Below, piece by piece: positions 9,751-17,634 of a stretch of 64,000 nucleotides of DNA. The notes beneath the pieces were generated by a model. That model was not told where the DNA came from and made no database searches. It was given only the letters and a program-made list of their open reading frames with translations. This DNA is from Actinobacteria bacterium 69-20 (GTDB lineage: Bacteria; Actinomycetota; Actinomycetes; Mycobacteriales; Nakamurellaceae): NCBI GenBank assembly GCA_001897425.1, contig MKSW01000021.1, forward strand, positions 33,845 through 97,844. Reading direction: 5' to 3'. The translations under genes and the position numbers were made by a program. Position 1 is the stretch's first letter. Every line of letters starts with the position of its first letter.

Positions 9751-10796
9751 CTTCCGAGCCCTCCGCCGGTGGTGATCGCGCCGTTGATGGTGAACTCATC
9801 CACGGTGGCGTCACCGAGGCCGTACTTCTCATAGATCTTCTGGTAGCTGCCGTCCGCCTTCATCGCCTGGAGCGCGGCCTGCACGGCCTTCTCCAGCTGG
9901 TCCGCCCCCTTCGGGAAGACGATGCCGAAGTACGACGCGTTGTACGGCGGCAGCGCGATCAGCTTGCCGTCCGACTCCTTCGCAACCTGCGCGCCGGACA
10001 CAGAATCGATCATCGCGGCGTCGGCGCGACCGGTCTGCAGGGCGAGGATCATCTGGTTGTTGCCCGGGTAGACCGTCGTGTTGAGCGCCTTCTTGCCGTC
10101 CTTGACGCACTTGTCGCTCTGCACGGTGGCGTCGTCCACCTCGGTGGTGCCCTTGTCGACGGCGATGTTCAGCCCGCACAGGTCGTCCGGGGTCTTGATG
10201 CCCTTCGGATTGTCCGCGGGGAGCAGGATGCCGCCACCGGCCTTGACGTAGTCGACGAAGTCGACCTGCTTCTCGCGGTCCTTGTTGTCCGTCATGGCCG
10301 ACATGACCATGTCGTATCGAGCGGAGACCAGGCCCGGGATCAGCGAGTCGAATGCGGCGTTCTGGAACTCCAGCTTCACGCCGAGTTCCTTCTCCAGGCC
10401 GTCCGCCACGTCCCGGTCGAGGCCGACGACGGTCTTGTTGTCGGCCGCGTACGCCTCGAACGGCGGGTACTCGACGTCACTGCCGACGACGATGGTGCCC
10501 TTCGCGGCGAGATCCGCGGGCAGCAACGATTTGGGATCGGCCGCGACTGCCGAGCTCGATGTGTCGGAGCCACTCGCCGCGGTGTCGGACTGCTGCGATG
10601 AGTCGGTGGACGAGTCGGTCGAGGATGATTGCGAGGACGACTGAGACGACTGAGATGTCCCGGACGAGCTCGACGACTGGCCGCCGGAGCCGCCAGCGGC
10701 CCCAGCAGAACCGCATGCGACGAGGGCGACGGCGCAGCCGGCGCCGGCGATGAGCATGAGCAGCCGTCGCGGCGAATGACGTACCGGACCGTACAT
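9747..10796 (-). CDS. Polar amino-acid ABC transporter, substrate-binding lipoprotein
   Basis: 349 residues from the ATG at 10796, chosen because AAGGAGA sits 7 bases upstream; an ATG 45 bases earlier has no ribosome site. A signal peptide with lipobox LVACG (about residue 29) is followed by a Ser/Thr/Gln-rich linker of about 45 residues and then a type-II periplasmic-binding fold (GTIVVGSDVEYPPFEAY; LEFQNAAFDSLIPGL; GRADAAMIDS). It would capture a polar amino acid outside the membrane. The substrate is not evident; the neighbouring hut operon makes histidine one candidate, by context only. Confidence 0.92.
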   Translation of the reverse strand: MYGPVRHSPRRLLMLIAGAGCAVALVACGSAGAAGGSGGQSSSSSGTSQSSQSSSQSSSTDSSTDSSQQSDTAASGSDTSSSAVAADPKSLLPADLAAKGTIVVGSDVEYPPFEAYAADNKTVVGLDRDVADGLEKELGVKLEFQNAAFDSLIPGLVSARYDMVMSAMTDNKDREKQVDFVDYVKAGGGILLPADNPKGIKTPDDLCGLNIAVDKGTTEVDDATVQSDKCVKDGKKALNTTVYPGNNQMILALQTGRADAAMIDSVSGAQVAKESDGKLIALPPYNASYFGIVFPKGADQLEKAVQAALQAMKADGSYQKIYEKYGLGDATVDEFTINGAITTGGGLGS

Positions 10797-10926
10797 GGGT
10801 GTTCTCCTTCGCATCGGACATGCAGAAGTGGGCAGTGACATGCGGTGCTATCCAGCGGCTTTCGCCGGTTCTCGCGGGGGTCCGCGCCTTGTGAGCGGGG
10901 TCTGACCGGTCCGCGTATGGGCGAAG

Positions 10927-10954
10927 GTTATGAACCGACTACCAACATGTGCAA
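10927..10954 (-). promoter_or_regulatory. Possible promoter of the polar amino-acid transporter operon
   Basis: On the minus strand TTGCAC is followed after 16 bases by CATAAC, a fair match to a vegetative promoter, about 130 bp before the binding-protein start. It lies in the 219-bp gap after the LivG-LivF gene, which also holds the palindrome TTCTTAGAA at 10961-10969. No other feature was seen in this gap. Confidence 0.4.
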
Positions 10955-11015
10955 AACCAATTCTTAGAATGCGAGAACGCGGTGATCACCACGCGGCAAT
11001 CGTCGGCGCGCGGCG

Positions 11016-12677
11016 CTACATCTCGAGGTAGGCGGCGATGACGCGGTGGTCTTGGCGTAGGTCGGCGGCGGGGCCGGTCATGGTCATGTGGCCGACTTCC
11101 ATGACGTAGGCGCGGTCGGCGGCGGCGAGTGCGACGGCGGCGTTCTGTTCGGCGAGGAGGACGGAGATGCCGGAGGCGGCCATGCGGGTGAGGTGCTCGA
11201 AGAGTTCGTCGACCACGACGGGGGCGAGGCCGAGGGTGATCTCGTCGGCGACGAGCAGGTGCGGTTGGGTCATCATGGCCCGGCCCATGGCGAGCATGGA
11301 TTGTTCGCCGCCGGAAAGGTTGCCGCCGAACTGATGTCGCCGCCTAGCGAGGGAGGGGAACATGGCGAAGACCTGGTCGATCATGGGGGCGGCGCCGTCG
11401 GGGTGGGCGCCGGCGGTCACCTTCAGGTTCTCCTCCACGGTGAGCCCGGGGAAGATCCGGCGTCCCTCGGGGACGTAGCCGATACCGCCGGCGGCGCGTC
11501 GATGGGCGGGTTCGGACAGGAGATCCCGGTCGGAGAAGATCATGGTGCCGGCGCCCGGGACGAGGCCCATCACGCACTTGAGCAGGCTGGATTTGCCGGC
11601 GCCGTTGGCGCCGACCACGGTGACGAACTCGCCGGGGTGCACGTTCAGGCTCACGCCGCGGACGGCGGAGACGTGGCCGTAGGTGACCGACAGGTCCGCG
11701 ATGCGCAGCAGGGCGGCGCCGTCCGTGGTCGGCGGGGCGACGGTCCGGGCATCGGCGCGGGCGGATGGGGTGGCGCCGACCGTGGACGACTCCTGCTGCG
11801 CTGCAGCGGTTCTCGCTCTATTCGCCAGCGGGCCGGCGGCGGTCGAGGCGGACGGCGGCAGCGCGGCGGGGGCGGTCTCGGCTCCGTCCCGGCCACCGCT
11901 CGCGGCGGAACCCTCGGCGGCGCCGGCCTGGCCGGAGTGGCCGAGGTAGGCGGTGATCACCCGCGGGTTCGCGCGCACATCGGCCGGGAGCCCTTCGGCG
12001 ATCTTCTCGCCCATGTCCAGCACCACGGCCCGGTCGACGAGCGAGAGCGCCCATCCCACATAGTGTTCCACCAGTAGCACGGACACGCCGCGGCCGCGCA
12101 GGCTCGAGATCAGCTCCCCGAGGCTGCGCATGCCGTCCACGCCGATACCGGCGGCCGGCTCGTCCAGCAGCAGCAGCGCCGGATCGCCCGCAAGCGCGCG
12201 AGCGATGTCCAGGCGGCGCACGTCACCGATGTTGAGCGCATCCGCCCGGTCACGCGCACGGCGGGACAGGCCCGTGTCGGCCAGCAGTTGCGCCACCCGA
12301 TCCGACACCTCGCTGTCCGCGCGGTAGCGCCGCAGCGCACCGAGCGGCCGCAGCAGCCGACGCCCCGCCGCGGCGATCGCCACGTTCTCGGCGACCGTCA
12401 ACGAACCGAAAACCCTTGACACCTGGAAGGTCCGGGCGATCCCGCGATGCCGCATGGTCGCCGGGCGGGCCCGATGAACAACCGCGCCGTCGAACCGGAA
12501 CCGGCCGCTACTCGGCCGGATCACGCCGGCGATCACATTGAACAGGGTGGTCTTGCCGGCACCGTTCGGCCCGATCACCGCGCAGAACTCACCGCGCTCC
12601 AGCGACAGGTCGATCCCGGACAGCGCCGTCACACCGCCGAACCGGACCGTCAGGTCCTCGATCTCCAACAGCGGCAT
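11016..12677 (-). CDS. Fused branched-chain-type ABC ATPases (LivG-LivF in one chain)
   Basis: 553 residues holding two complete ABC ATPases. Residues 1 to about 245 are LivG-like (GPNGAGKTTLFNVIAGV; ARTFQVSRVF; NIGDVRRLDIARAL; LLLLDEPAAGIG). A linker of about 75 Ala/Pro/Ser/Thr-rich residues follows, and from about 315 the chain is LivF-like (GANGAGKSSLLKCVMGLV; GYVPEGRRIFPGLTVEENL; LSGGEQSMLAMGRAMM). LivG and LivF are usually separate genes, as in the second Liv cluster of this window. The ATG at 12677 fits the GGGGGAG ribosome site; a GTG at 12686 would overlap the livM stop. Confidence 0.9.
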   Translation of the reverse strand: MPLLEIEDLTVRFGGVTALSGIDLSLERGEFCAVIGPNGAGKTTLFNVIAGVIRPSSGRFRFDGAVVHRARPATMRHRGIARTFQVSRVFGSLTVAENVAIAAAGRRLLRPLGALRRYRADSEVSDRVAQLLADTGLSRRARDRADALNIGDVRRLDIARALAGDPALLLLDEPAAGIGVDGMRSLGELISSLRGRGVSVLLVEHYVGWALSLVDRAVVLDMGEKIAEGLPADVRANPRVITAYLGHSGQAGAAEGSAASGGRDGAETAPAALPPSASTAAGPLANRARTAAAQQESSTVGATPSARADARTVAPPTTDGAALLRIADLSVTYGHVSAVRGVSLNVHPGEFVTVVGANGAGKSSLLKCVMGLVPGAGTMIFSDRDLLSEPAHRRAAGGIGYVPEGRRIFPGLTVEENLKVTAGAHPDGAAPMIDQVFAMFPSLARRRHQFGGNLSGGEQSMLAMGRAMMTQPHLLVADEITLGLAPVVVDELFEHLTRMAASGISVLLAEQNAAVALAAADRAYVMEVGHMTMTGPAADLRQDHRVIAAYLEM

Positions 12678-12682
12678 CCGGA

Positions 12683-13675
12683 TCACTCCCCCGCGCTTCC
12701 GGCCCCGGGCGCGTCCACCGGCCCGGGAAGCGAACCGCCCGCCGCCCCGACCGCCCCGTACGGGCCGGCACCGCCGCCGCTACCATCGTCATCGGCGCTG
12801 TGACCCGGCCTCCGGAACCGGCTCCACCACCCGGCCGCGGCACTGTCCGTGCCGATGATGCCCTGCGGCTGGAAACGCAACACCAGCACCAGGATTCCGC
12901 CGAAGATCAGCAGCCGGTAGTCCGAGACGAACCGGAAGATCTCCGGCAGGGCGCCGAGCACCACCGCGCCCAGGATCGCGCCGCGGATCGTGCCCACCCC
13001 GCCGAACATCACCATCGCCAGCATCACGATCGACTCGGTGAACCCGAAACTCGTCGGTGTGACCGCCGACAGGAACGGCGCATACAACGCGCCCGCCATC
13101 CCGGCGATCGCCGCGGACACCACGAACGCGGTGATCTTGAACGGCGCCACCGGCGTGCCCGACGACGCCGACGCCAGCTCGTCATCACGCAGGCTCGCCA
13201 ACCCCAAACCCAGCCAGCTGCGGGCCAGATATCCGCTCACCGCAACGGCTATCGCCAGCATCACCAGGCCCAGGATCAGAAACTCGCCGTTGCCGAACTG
13301 CTGCCCACCGATCGACGGCAGCGGGATCGCGTACACCCCGGTCGCCCCGCCGAACCACGGCACGTACTGGAAGATCGCCACCACCACGAAGTTCACGCCG
13401 ATCGTCACGATCGCCAGGAAGTCGTCCCGCAGCCGCAGGCTGATCACCCCCAGCAGCAACCCCGACGCCGCCGTCACCGCGATCGCGATCAGCATCGAAA
13501 CCCAGAACGACAGCTCGTACCGGGTGGAGAACACGGCCACCATGTAGGCGCCGATCCCCAAGAACGCGCCCTGCGCCAGATGCGGCTGCCCCGCGTACCC
13601 GACCGCGATGTTCAAACCCACCGACAACACCGCGTAGATCACCACGGTCGTCGCGACCACCAGCAGATAGCTCAC
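12683..13675 (-). CDS. Branched-chain-type ABC transporter permease (LivM-like)
   Basis: 330 residues from the GTG at 13675, whose GTGA overlaps the livH stop by 4 bp; the frame is open further upstream but only as a shadow of livH. The LivM family is recognised from VGLNIAVGYAGQPHLAQGAFLGIGAY, LRDDFLAIVTIG and GGVGTIRGAILGAVVLG, with about 8-9 membrane helices. In LivM the segment after VGYAG usually reads Q/L-SLGQ; here it is QPHLAQG. A Gly/Asp/Pro-rich cytoplasmic tail of about 45 residues ends the protein. Confidence 0.9.
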   Translation of the reverse strand: MSYLLVVATTVVIYAVLSVGLNIAVGYAGQPHLAQGAFLGIGAYMVAVFSTRYELSFWVSMLIAIAVTAASGLLLGVISLRLRDDFLAIVTIGVNFVVVAIFQYVPWFGGATGVYAIPLPSIGGQQFGNGEFLILGLVMLAIAVAVSGYLARSWLGLGLASLRDDELASASSGTPVAPFKITAFVVSAAIAGMAGALYAPFLSAVTPTSFGFTESIVMLAMVMFGGVGTIRGAILGAVVLGALPEIFRFVSDYRLLIFGGILVLVLRFQPQGIIGTDSAAAGWWSRFRRPGHSADDDGSGGGAGPYGAVGAAGGSLPGPVDAPGAGSAGE

Positions 13676-14538
13676 GCCCGCGTCAACCCCTTCGGCAACA
13701 ACCCCGCCGGACGGATCAACAAGATCGCGATCAACACCAGGAACGCGATCGTGTCCCGCGGCAGGATGAAACCCCAGTACGTGTTGACGATCGACTCCGC
13801 CAGGCCGATCACGAACGCCGCCAGGATCGTGCCCATCGGATTGCCCAATCCCCCCAACACGATGATCGCCAACATCTTGTAAGCCGGCACATCCCCCATG
13901 TCCGGGGTCACCGTGTTGTACCGGATCGCGAACAACACCCCGGCCAACGCCGCCAACGCATACCCGGCCGCGAAAATCCCTGCGACGACACGGTTCACGT
14001 TGACGCCCATCGCCCGGGCCGTCTCCCGATCCTGCGCCGTCGCTCGCCAGGTGAACCCCAGCCGGGTGTGCCCCAGCACCCACCAGCTGCCGAGCAACAC
14101 CACCACGCCCAGGATCAGCATCAGCACCTGGACACCGGTCACCGGGGTCCCCGCGATCGTGCCGTGCGGCAGCGGCACTGTCACCGGAAACTGGCGCGGA
14201 TATGGCTTCCAGATCAGCCGGAAGGCCTCCTCCATCGCGATGAACACGCCGATCGAAGCCACCAGGACGACCAGCGGTCCCTGGTCCAGCAGCGGGCGAT
14301 ACAAGAAGCGCTGCAACAGAAGTCCGAGGATCACCGAGCCGGCCATGCCCGCCAACGCACCCAACCACCACGGCAGACCATGCTGGAACAACGTCACCCC
14401 GATATAGGCACCCAGCACCAGCGCCGCCGCGTTCGCGATATCCAACACCCGCAGCAAGCCGTACACCAGCGACGGACCCAAGGCCAGCAACGCATACAAC
14501 GCGCCCACAGTGATGCCATCCACCAACGCCGGAAACAT
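13672..14538 (-). CDS. Branched-chain-type ABC transporter permease (LivH-like)
   Basis: 288 residues starting at ATG 14538, chosen for the strong GGGAGGGGG upstream over an in-frame start 33 bases earlier. Typical LivH landmarks are LVDGITVGALYALLALGPSLVYGLLRVLDIANAA, RATAQDRETARAMGVNVNRV (cytoplasmic EAA-like loop) and AIIVLGGLGNPMGTILAAFVIGL, with about 8 membrane helices. It pairs with the overlapping livM product to form the channel. Confidence 0.91.
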   Translation of the reverse strand: MFPALVDGITVGALYALLALGPSLVYGLLRVLDIANAAALVLGAYIGVTLFQHGLPWWLGALAGMAGSVILGLLLQRFLYRPLLDQGPLVVLVASIGVFIAMEEAFRLIWKPYPRQFPVTVPLPHGTIAGTPVTGVQVLMLILGVVVLLGSWWVLGHTRLGFTWRATAQDRETARAMGVNVNRVVAGIFAAGYALAALAGVLFAIRYNTVTPDMGDVPAYKMLAIIVLGGLGNPMGTILAAFVIGLAESIVNTYWGFILPRDTIAFLVLIAILLIRPAGLLPKGLTRA

Positions 14539-14678
14539 GGTCCCCCTCCCTGGAACTCGCCGAAGTGTCAAGCAGCGAACGGTGCGCGTCGCCGATCGCC
14601 GGGGTCACATCAGTGTGAGCGGCGACCGGTCCGTTGTCGACGGGCAGGCCGCCACGATGGAAAAGCAACGAGTATGAC

Positions 14679-14694
14679 GGGCAGTGCGCTGCCC
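14679..14694 (-). terminator. Hairpin between livJ and livH
   Basis: GGGCAG-TGCG-CTGCCC forms a 6-bp GC stem with a 4-base loop about 100 bp after the livJ stop, without a clear U-tract. A stem here would protect the binding-protein message or partly terminate, which is common where a binding protein must outnumber its permeases. The hairpin is flanked by two inverted partial copies of the dispersed element (14664-14680 and 14775-14794). Confidence 0.45.
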
Positions 14695-14774
14695 TCGAGT
14701 AACACCGTCAGGTGACGCGACACCCCGACCGGCGCCGCGCCCCGACCGACGTGAACAGCAGCACGCCGGTCGGG

Positions 14775-14794
14775 GCGAACAACGTCATCTCCGG
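14775..14794 (+). repeat. Dispersed 20-bp element, copy 1
   Basis: Reads GCGAACAACGTCATCTCCGG and ends one base before the livJ stop codon. A partial inverted copy containing CGAGTATGACG lies at 14664-14680, so the livJ-livH gap is framed by an inverted pair. Confidence 0.6.
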
Positions 14795-14795
14795 A

Positions 14796-16028
14796 TCACG
14801 GATTGATGACGTTCGGATCGTCGACCACGCCGTAGTGATGCACGGTGCCGTCCTTGAAGACCTCGAGGTCCACCGGGTGCACCGACACGCGGTTGGTGAA
14901 CTTCTCGATCGTGCCGGTGACGCCCTGGAAATTGCTCAGGTTGGTGATGCCGGTCTTCAGGTCGCTCGCGGATGTGCCGCTCTTCGACGCCGCCTGCAGC
15001 ACCATGAACGCGTCATAGGTGGTGGCGCCCACCATGTCTGGCGCGTGCGAGTACGCCGCGGCGAAGTTCTTGAGGAAGGCCTGCGTCTTCGGATCGGTGC
15101 TGTCGCGGTTGAGGACCGTGGTGAAGACCATGCCGTCGGCGAGCTTGCCGTTCGGCTCGATGAACTGCTGCGTCGAGTCGATGCCCTCGGTGCCGACGAT
15201 CTTCTGGGTCAGGTTGCGCTGCCGGAACGCCGTCAGGAACTGCTGGCCCTCCGCGGCGTACTCGACGAGGTAGAAGCCGTCCGCTCCGGCGGCGACGGCC
15301 TTGTCGATCACCGGGCCGAAGTCCTTCTCCCCGAACTGGTTCATGCTCGTGGACAGGACCGTCGCGCCGAGCGTCCCGGCCTCGTCCTTGAAGCCCTTCA
15401 CCAACGCGTTGCCGAAGTCGTTGTCGATGGCCACGATCGCGATCTTCTTGGCGCCGAGGTCCTTGGTCAGCGCCACGGCGCCGGCCTTGCCCTCGACAGG
15501 CCCGGAGGTGGCGATCTGGAAGATCGCGTCACCGGTGCCCGGGATTCCGGGGTTGACGGCGTAGGCGGCGAGCATCGGCACGCCGGCGCGCTGGAAGATC
15601 GACGCCCCGGCCAGGGTCTGGTCGCTGTAGGAGCCGGACACCACCGCGGCCACCTTGTCCTGCGTGGTCAGCTTCGTGGCGATGGACACCGCCTGCTTCG
15701 GATCGGAGCCGTCGTCGTACTGGACGAGTTCGATCTGTTTGCCGTCCAGCCCGCCGTTGGCGTTGATGTCCTTGACGGCGAGCTGCGCCGCGTCGAGCGC
15801 CGACTTGCCGTCGGAGGCCTCGATGCCGGATTGCGGCGAGAAGAATCCGATCTTGATCGTTCCGCCCGAGGCACCGGCCCCGCCGCCGGAACCGCCGGAC
15901 GCGGAACTCCCCGAGCTCGGCTGATTTCCGGAGGTCGTGCCGCTGGATCCACAGGCGGCGACGACCGAGATGCCCATGAGCGCAACGGCCGCGACCGCGA
16001 CCATCCGCCCCGCACGTGCTCTGTTCAT
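14796..16028 (-). CDS. Branched-chain-type ABC transporter substrate-binding lipoprotein (LivJ/LivK-like)
   Basis: 410 residues: signal peptide with lipobox VVAACG (about residue 26), a Gly/Ser-rich linker to about residue 55, then a type-I periplasmic-binding fold (IKIGFFSPQSGIEASDGKSALDAAQLAVKDINANGG; VVSGSYSDQTLAGASIFQRAGVPMLAAYAVNP). It feeds the LivHM-LivGF transporter downstream. The ligand is unknown: this family also binds amides, aromatics and short acids, and the adjacent acyl-CoA pathway makes an organic acid possible. Confidence 0.92.
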   Translation of the reverse strand: MNRARAGRMVAVAAVALMGISVVAACGSSGTTSGNQPSSGSSASGGSGGGAGASGGTIKIGFFSPQSGIEASDGKSALDAAQLAVKDINANGGLDGKQIELVQYDDGSDPKQAVSIATKLTTQDKVAAVVSGSYSDQTLAGASIFQRAGVPMLAAYAVNPGIPGTGDAIFQIATSGPVEGKAGAVALTKDLGAKKIAIVAIDNDFGNALVKGFKDEAGTLGATVLSTSMNQFGEKDFGPVIDKAVAAGADGFYLVEYAAEGQQFLTAFRQRNLTQKIVGTEGIDSTQQFIEPNGKLADGMVFTTVLNRDSTDPKTQAFLKNFAAAYSHAPDMVGATTYDAFMVLQAASKSGTSASDLKTGITNLSNFQGVTGTIEKFTNRVSVHPVDLEVFKDGTVHHYGVVDDPNVINP

Positions 16029-16442
16029 GAATCCTCCATATCCATCGGGAGTGTCGGCCGACCCGGTGACGCCGCGAGCGAAGGCACACGGCGCCGGGGC
16101 AATCCGGTCACGCGGGCGGACGGGCCGGGAGCGGCTGGGCGGTCACGACTCCGCAGGCGGCGCGTGGCATCGAGGAGCGCACCCGGCGCGGTCCGCGGGC
16201 GATTCCGGCGGGGACGGCGCGATCAGGCTGATCTTCAGCGTGCCACATCATTTCCACAGCCTGGCCGAATAGTTTTCATATGCTGATAATTGCGCATCGC
16301 GGGCGGCACGGGCCCCGCCCCGCAGCCGCGAACATCGTCATACCCGATGGGTCGCCGCCGAGACGCGCGACGGCCGCGGACGTGTGACAGTGGGCCTACG
16401 CCGACCCGCATCGCGACCACCAGGAACGCCGATGTTGCGCAC
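16029..16442. other. Intergenic region upstream of livJ
   Basis: A 414-bp non-coding stretch between the divergent livJ and chaperone genes. It holds an AT-rich island at 16268-16297 (with TTCATATGCTG at 16275-16285) that is the likeliest livJ promoter region, and one copy of the dispersed element at 16328. No convincing small gene was seen. Confidence 0.5.
16328..16346 (+). repeat. Dispersed element, copy 2
   Basis: Reads GCGAACATCGTCATACCCG, 16 of 19 bases matching the core GCGAACAGCGTCATACTCG. Lies in the livJ/chaperone intergenic region. Confidence 0.6.
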
Positions 16443-16491
16443 TTGACACCGCTTGTGACGCGCATTACCCTAACTATCGTTAGATAGGTAC
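16443..16491 (+). promoter_or_regulatory. Promoter with TetR-type operator for the mutase operon
   Basis: TTGACA (16443-16448), a 17-base spacer and TACCCT (16466-16471) make a near-consensus vegetative promoter firing toward the chaperone-mutase genes. The palindrome CTAACTATCGTTAG (16470-16483) overlaps the -10 element and the expected start site, the place for a repressor. Bases 16460-16491 recur exactly, inverted, at 29908-29939 in front of the Liv operon. The TetR protein encoded in between (23814-24428) is the obvious candidate ligand. The leader to the first start codon is about 240 bp. Confidence 0.82.
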
Positions 16492-16725
16492 GAATTCAAC
16501 GCATCCGTCGAGCCGCCCTGGCGCGGGGGTCGATCGAGGTCATCGTGCACCACGACGACTCGGACCACGGCAGCCGACACCACGGCAAACGCGCTCGCGT
16601 CCCCGCCCCAGAAAGGCTTCTGACCCGGATCAGTCCGCCGCGCACCGGCCACCACCACGACGCCACACGCTGGCTCGCCGCGGAGCAGGTGGCCGCGCGC
16701 GAGACGAGAGACAGGAAGGTTGGTC

Positions 16726-17634
16726 TTGTTCGATTCCGAACGACTCGAAAGCCTGCTGGCGAAGGCGCGCGGCGGCTCGTGGGCCGCGCTTGCCCGCGCG
16801 GTGTCGATCGTGGAGAACAATCCGCCGTGGGAGGTGGCCGTCCCACGCGCCGACACGGTGTGCCACGTCGTCGGCATCACGGGACCGCCGGGAGCCGGGA
16901 AGAGCACCCTGACCGGTCGACTCATCGAATCCTTCAGCGACGCCGGGCAACGGGTGGCGGTGCTCGCCATCGACCCGTCAAGCCCGCTGACCGGCGGCGC
17001 ACTGCTCGGCGACAGGCTGCGAATGGAGGTGCAGCTCGACAGTCGGCCCGACGTGTTCGTCCGCAGCCTGGCCAGTCGCGGCTCGCACGGCGCGGTCGCC
17101 GGATCGACCCGCAACATCGCTCGCCTCATGGAACTGTCCGGCCTGTTCGACGTGGTGTTGATCGAGACGGTCGGCGCCGGTCAAACGGAGGTCGCGGTCG
17201 TCGAGATCGCCGACACCGTGGTCCTCGTCACCGTCCCCGGGCTCGGTGATGCGGTACAGGCCATCAAGGCGGGCCTGATGGAGATCGCGGACCTGTTCGT
17301 CGTCAATATGGCGGACCGTTCGGGGGCGGCCGAGACCGCGCGGCACCTGCGGCTCGCCGTGGCGAACAAGCGTGGCGTCGTGCACCAGACCATCGCCCTG
17401 GACGGCACCGGCGTCGACGGCGTCCGCGAAAGCCTGCAGCAGCGCTGGGACGCCCTGCGCGCCGACGATCGGCTCACCGAGCTGCGCCGCCACAAGTGGG
17501 GGGCGGACGCGGCGCTGGTGGCCGAGGCGTGGGTGTCCGACCGCGCCAAGACCATCCCGTTGGACCCGCACGCAACCATGCACGACTCCGTTGACCGGAT
17601 CTTGAAGGAGGCACTGAGCCAATGGACTCGCTGA
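16726..17634 (+). CDS. meaH: MeaB/ArgK-family G-protein chaperone of the B12 mutase
   Basis: 302 residues from TTG 16726, chosen because AGGAAGG ends 6 bases upstream; the TTG at 16720 would touch it. This GTPase family guards loading and repair of adenosylcobalamin in acyl-CoA mutases. Walker A is GPPGAGKST (about residues 53-61), then DPSSPLTGGALLGDR (switch I region) and ETVGAGQTE (switch III/Walker B). The base-recognition motif reads NMAD where many relatives have NKxD, a variation worth noting. It overlaps the mutase large subunit by 13 bp, so the two are co-translated. The symbol follows the MeaH usage for hydroxyisobutyryl-CoA mutase partners and is by analogy. Confidence 0.88.
   Translation: MFDSERLESLLAKARGGSWAALARAVSIVENNPPWEVAVPRADTVCHVVGITGPPGAGKSTLTGRLIESFSDAGQRVAVLAIDPSSPLTGGALLGDRLRMEVQLDSRPDVFVRSLASRGSHGAVAGSTRNIARLMELSGLFDVVLIETVGAGQTEVAVVEIADTVVLVTVPGLGDAVQAIKAGLMEIADLFVVNMADRSGAAETARHLRLAVANKRGVVHQTIALDGTGVDGVRESLQQRWDALRADDRLTELRRHKWGADAALVAEAWVSDRAKTIPLDPHATMHDSVDRILKEALSQWTR

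Noticed and set aside
12683..14668. 661-codon frame containing livM
   Set aside because: The first 330 codons are a shadow of livH. The true livM start is the GTG at 13675 that overlaps the livH stop.
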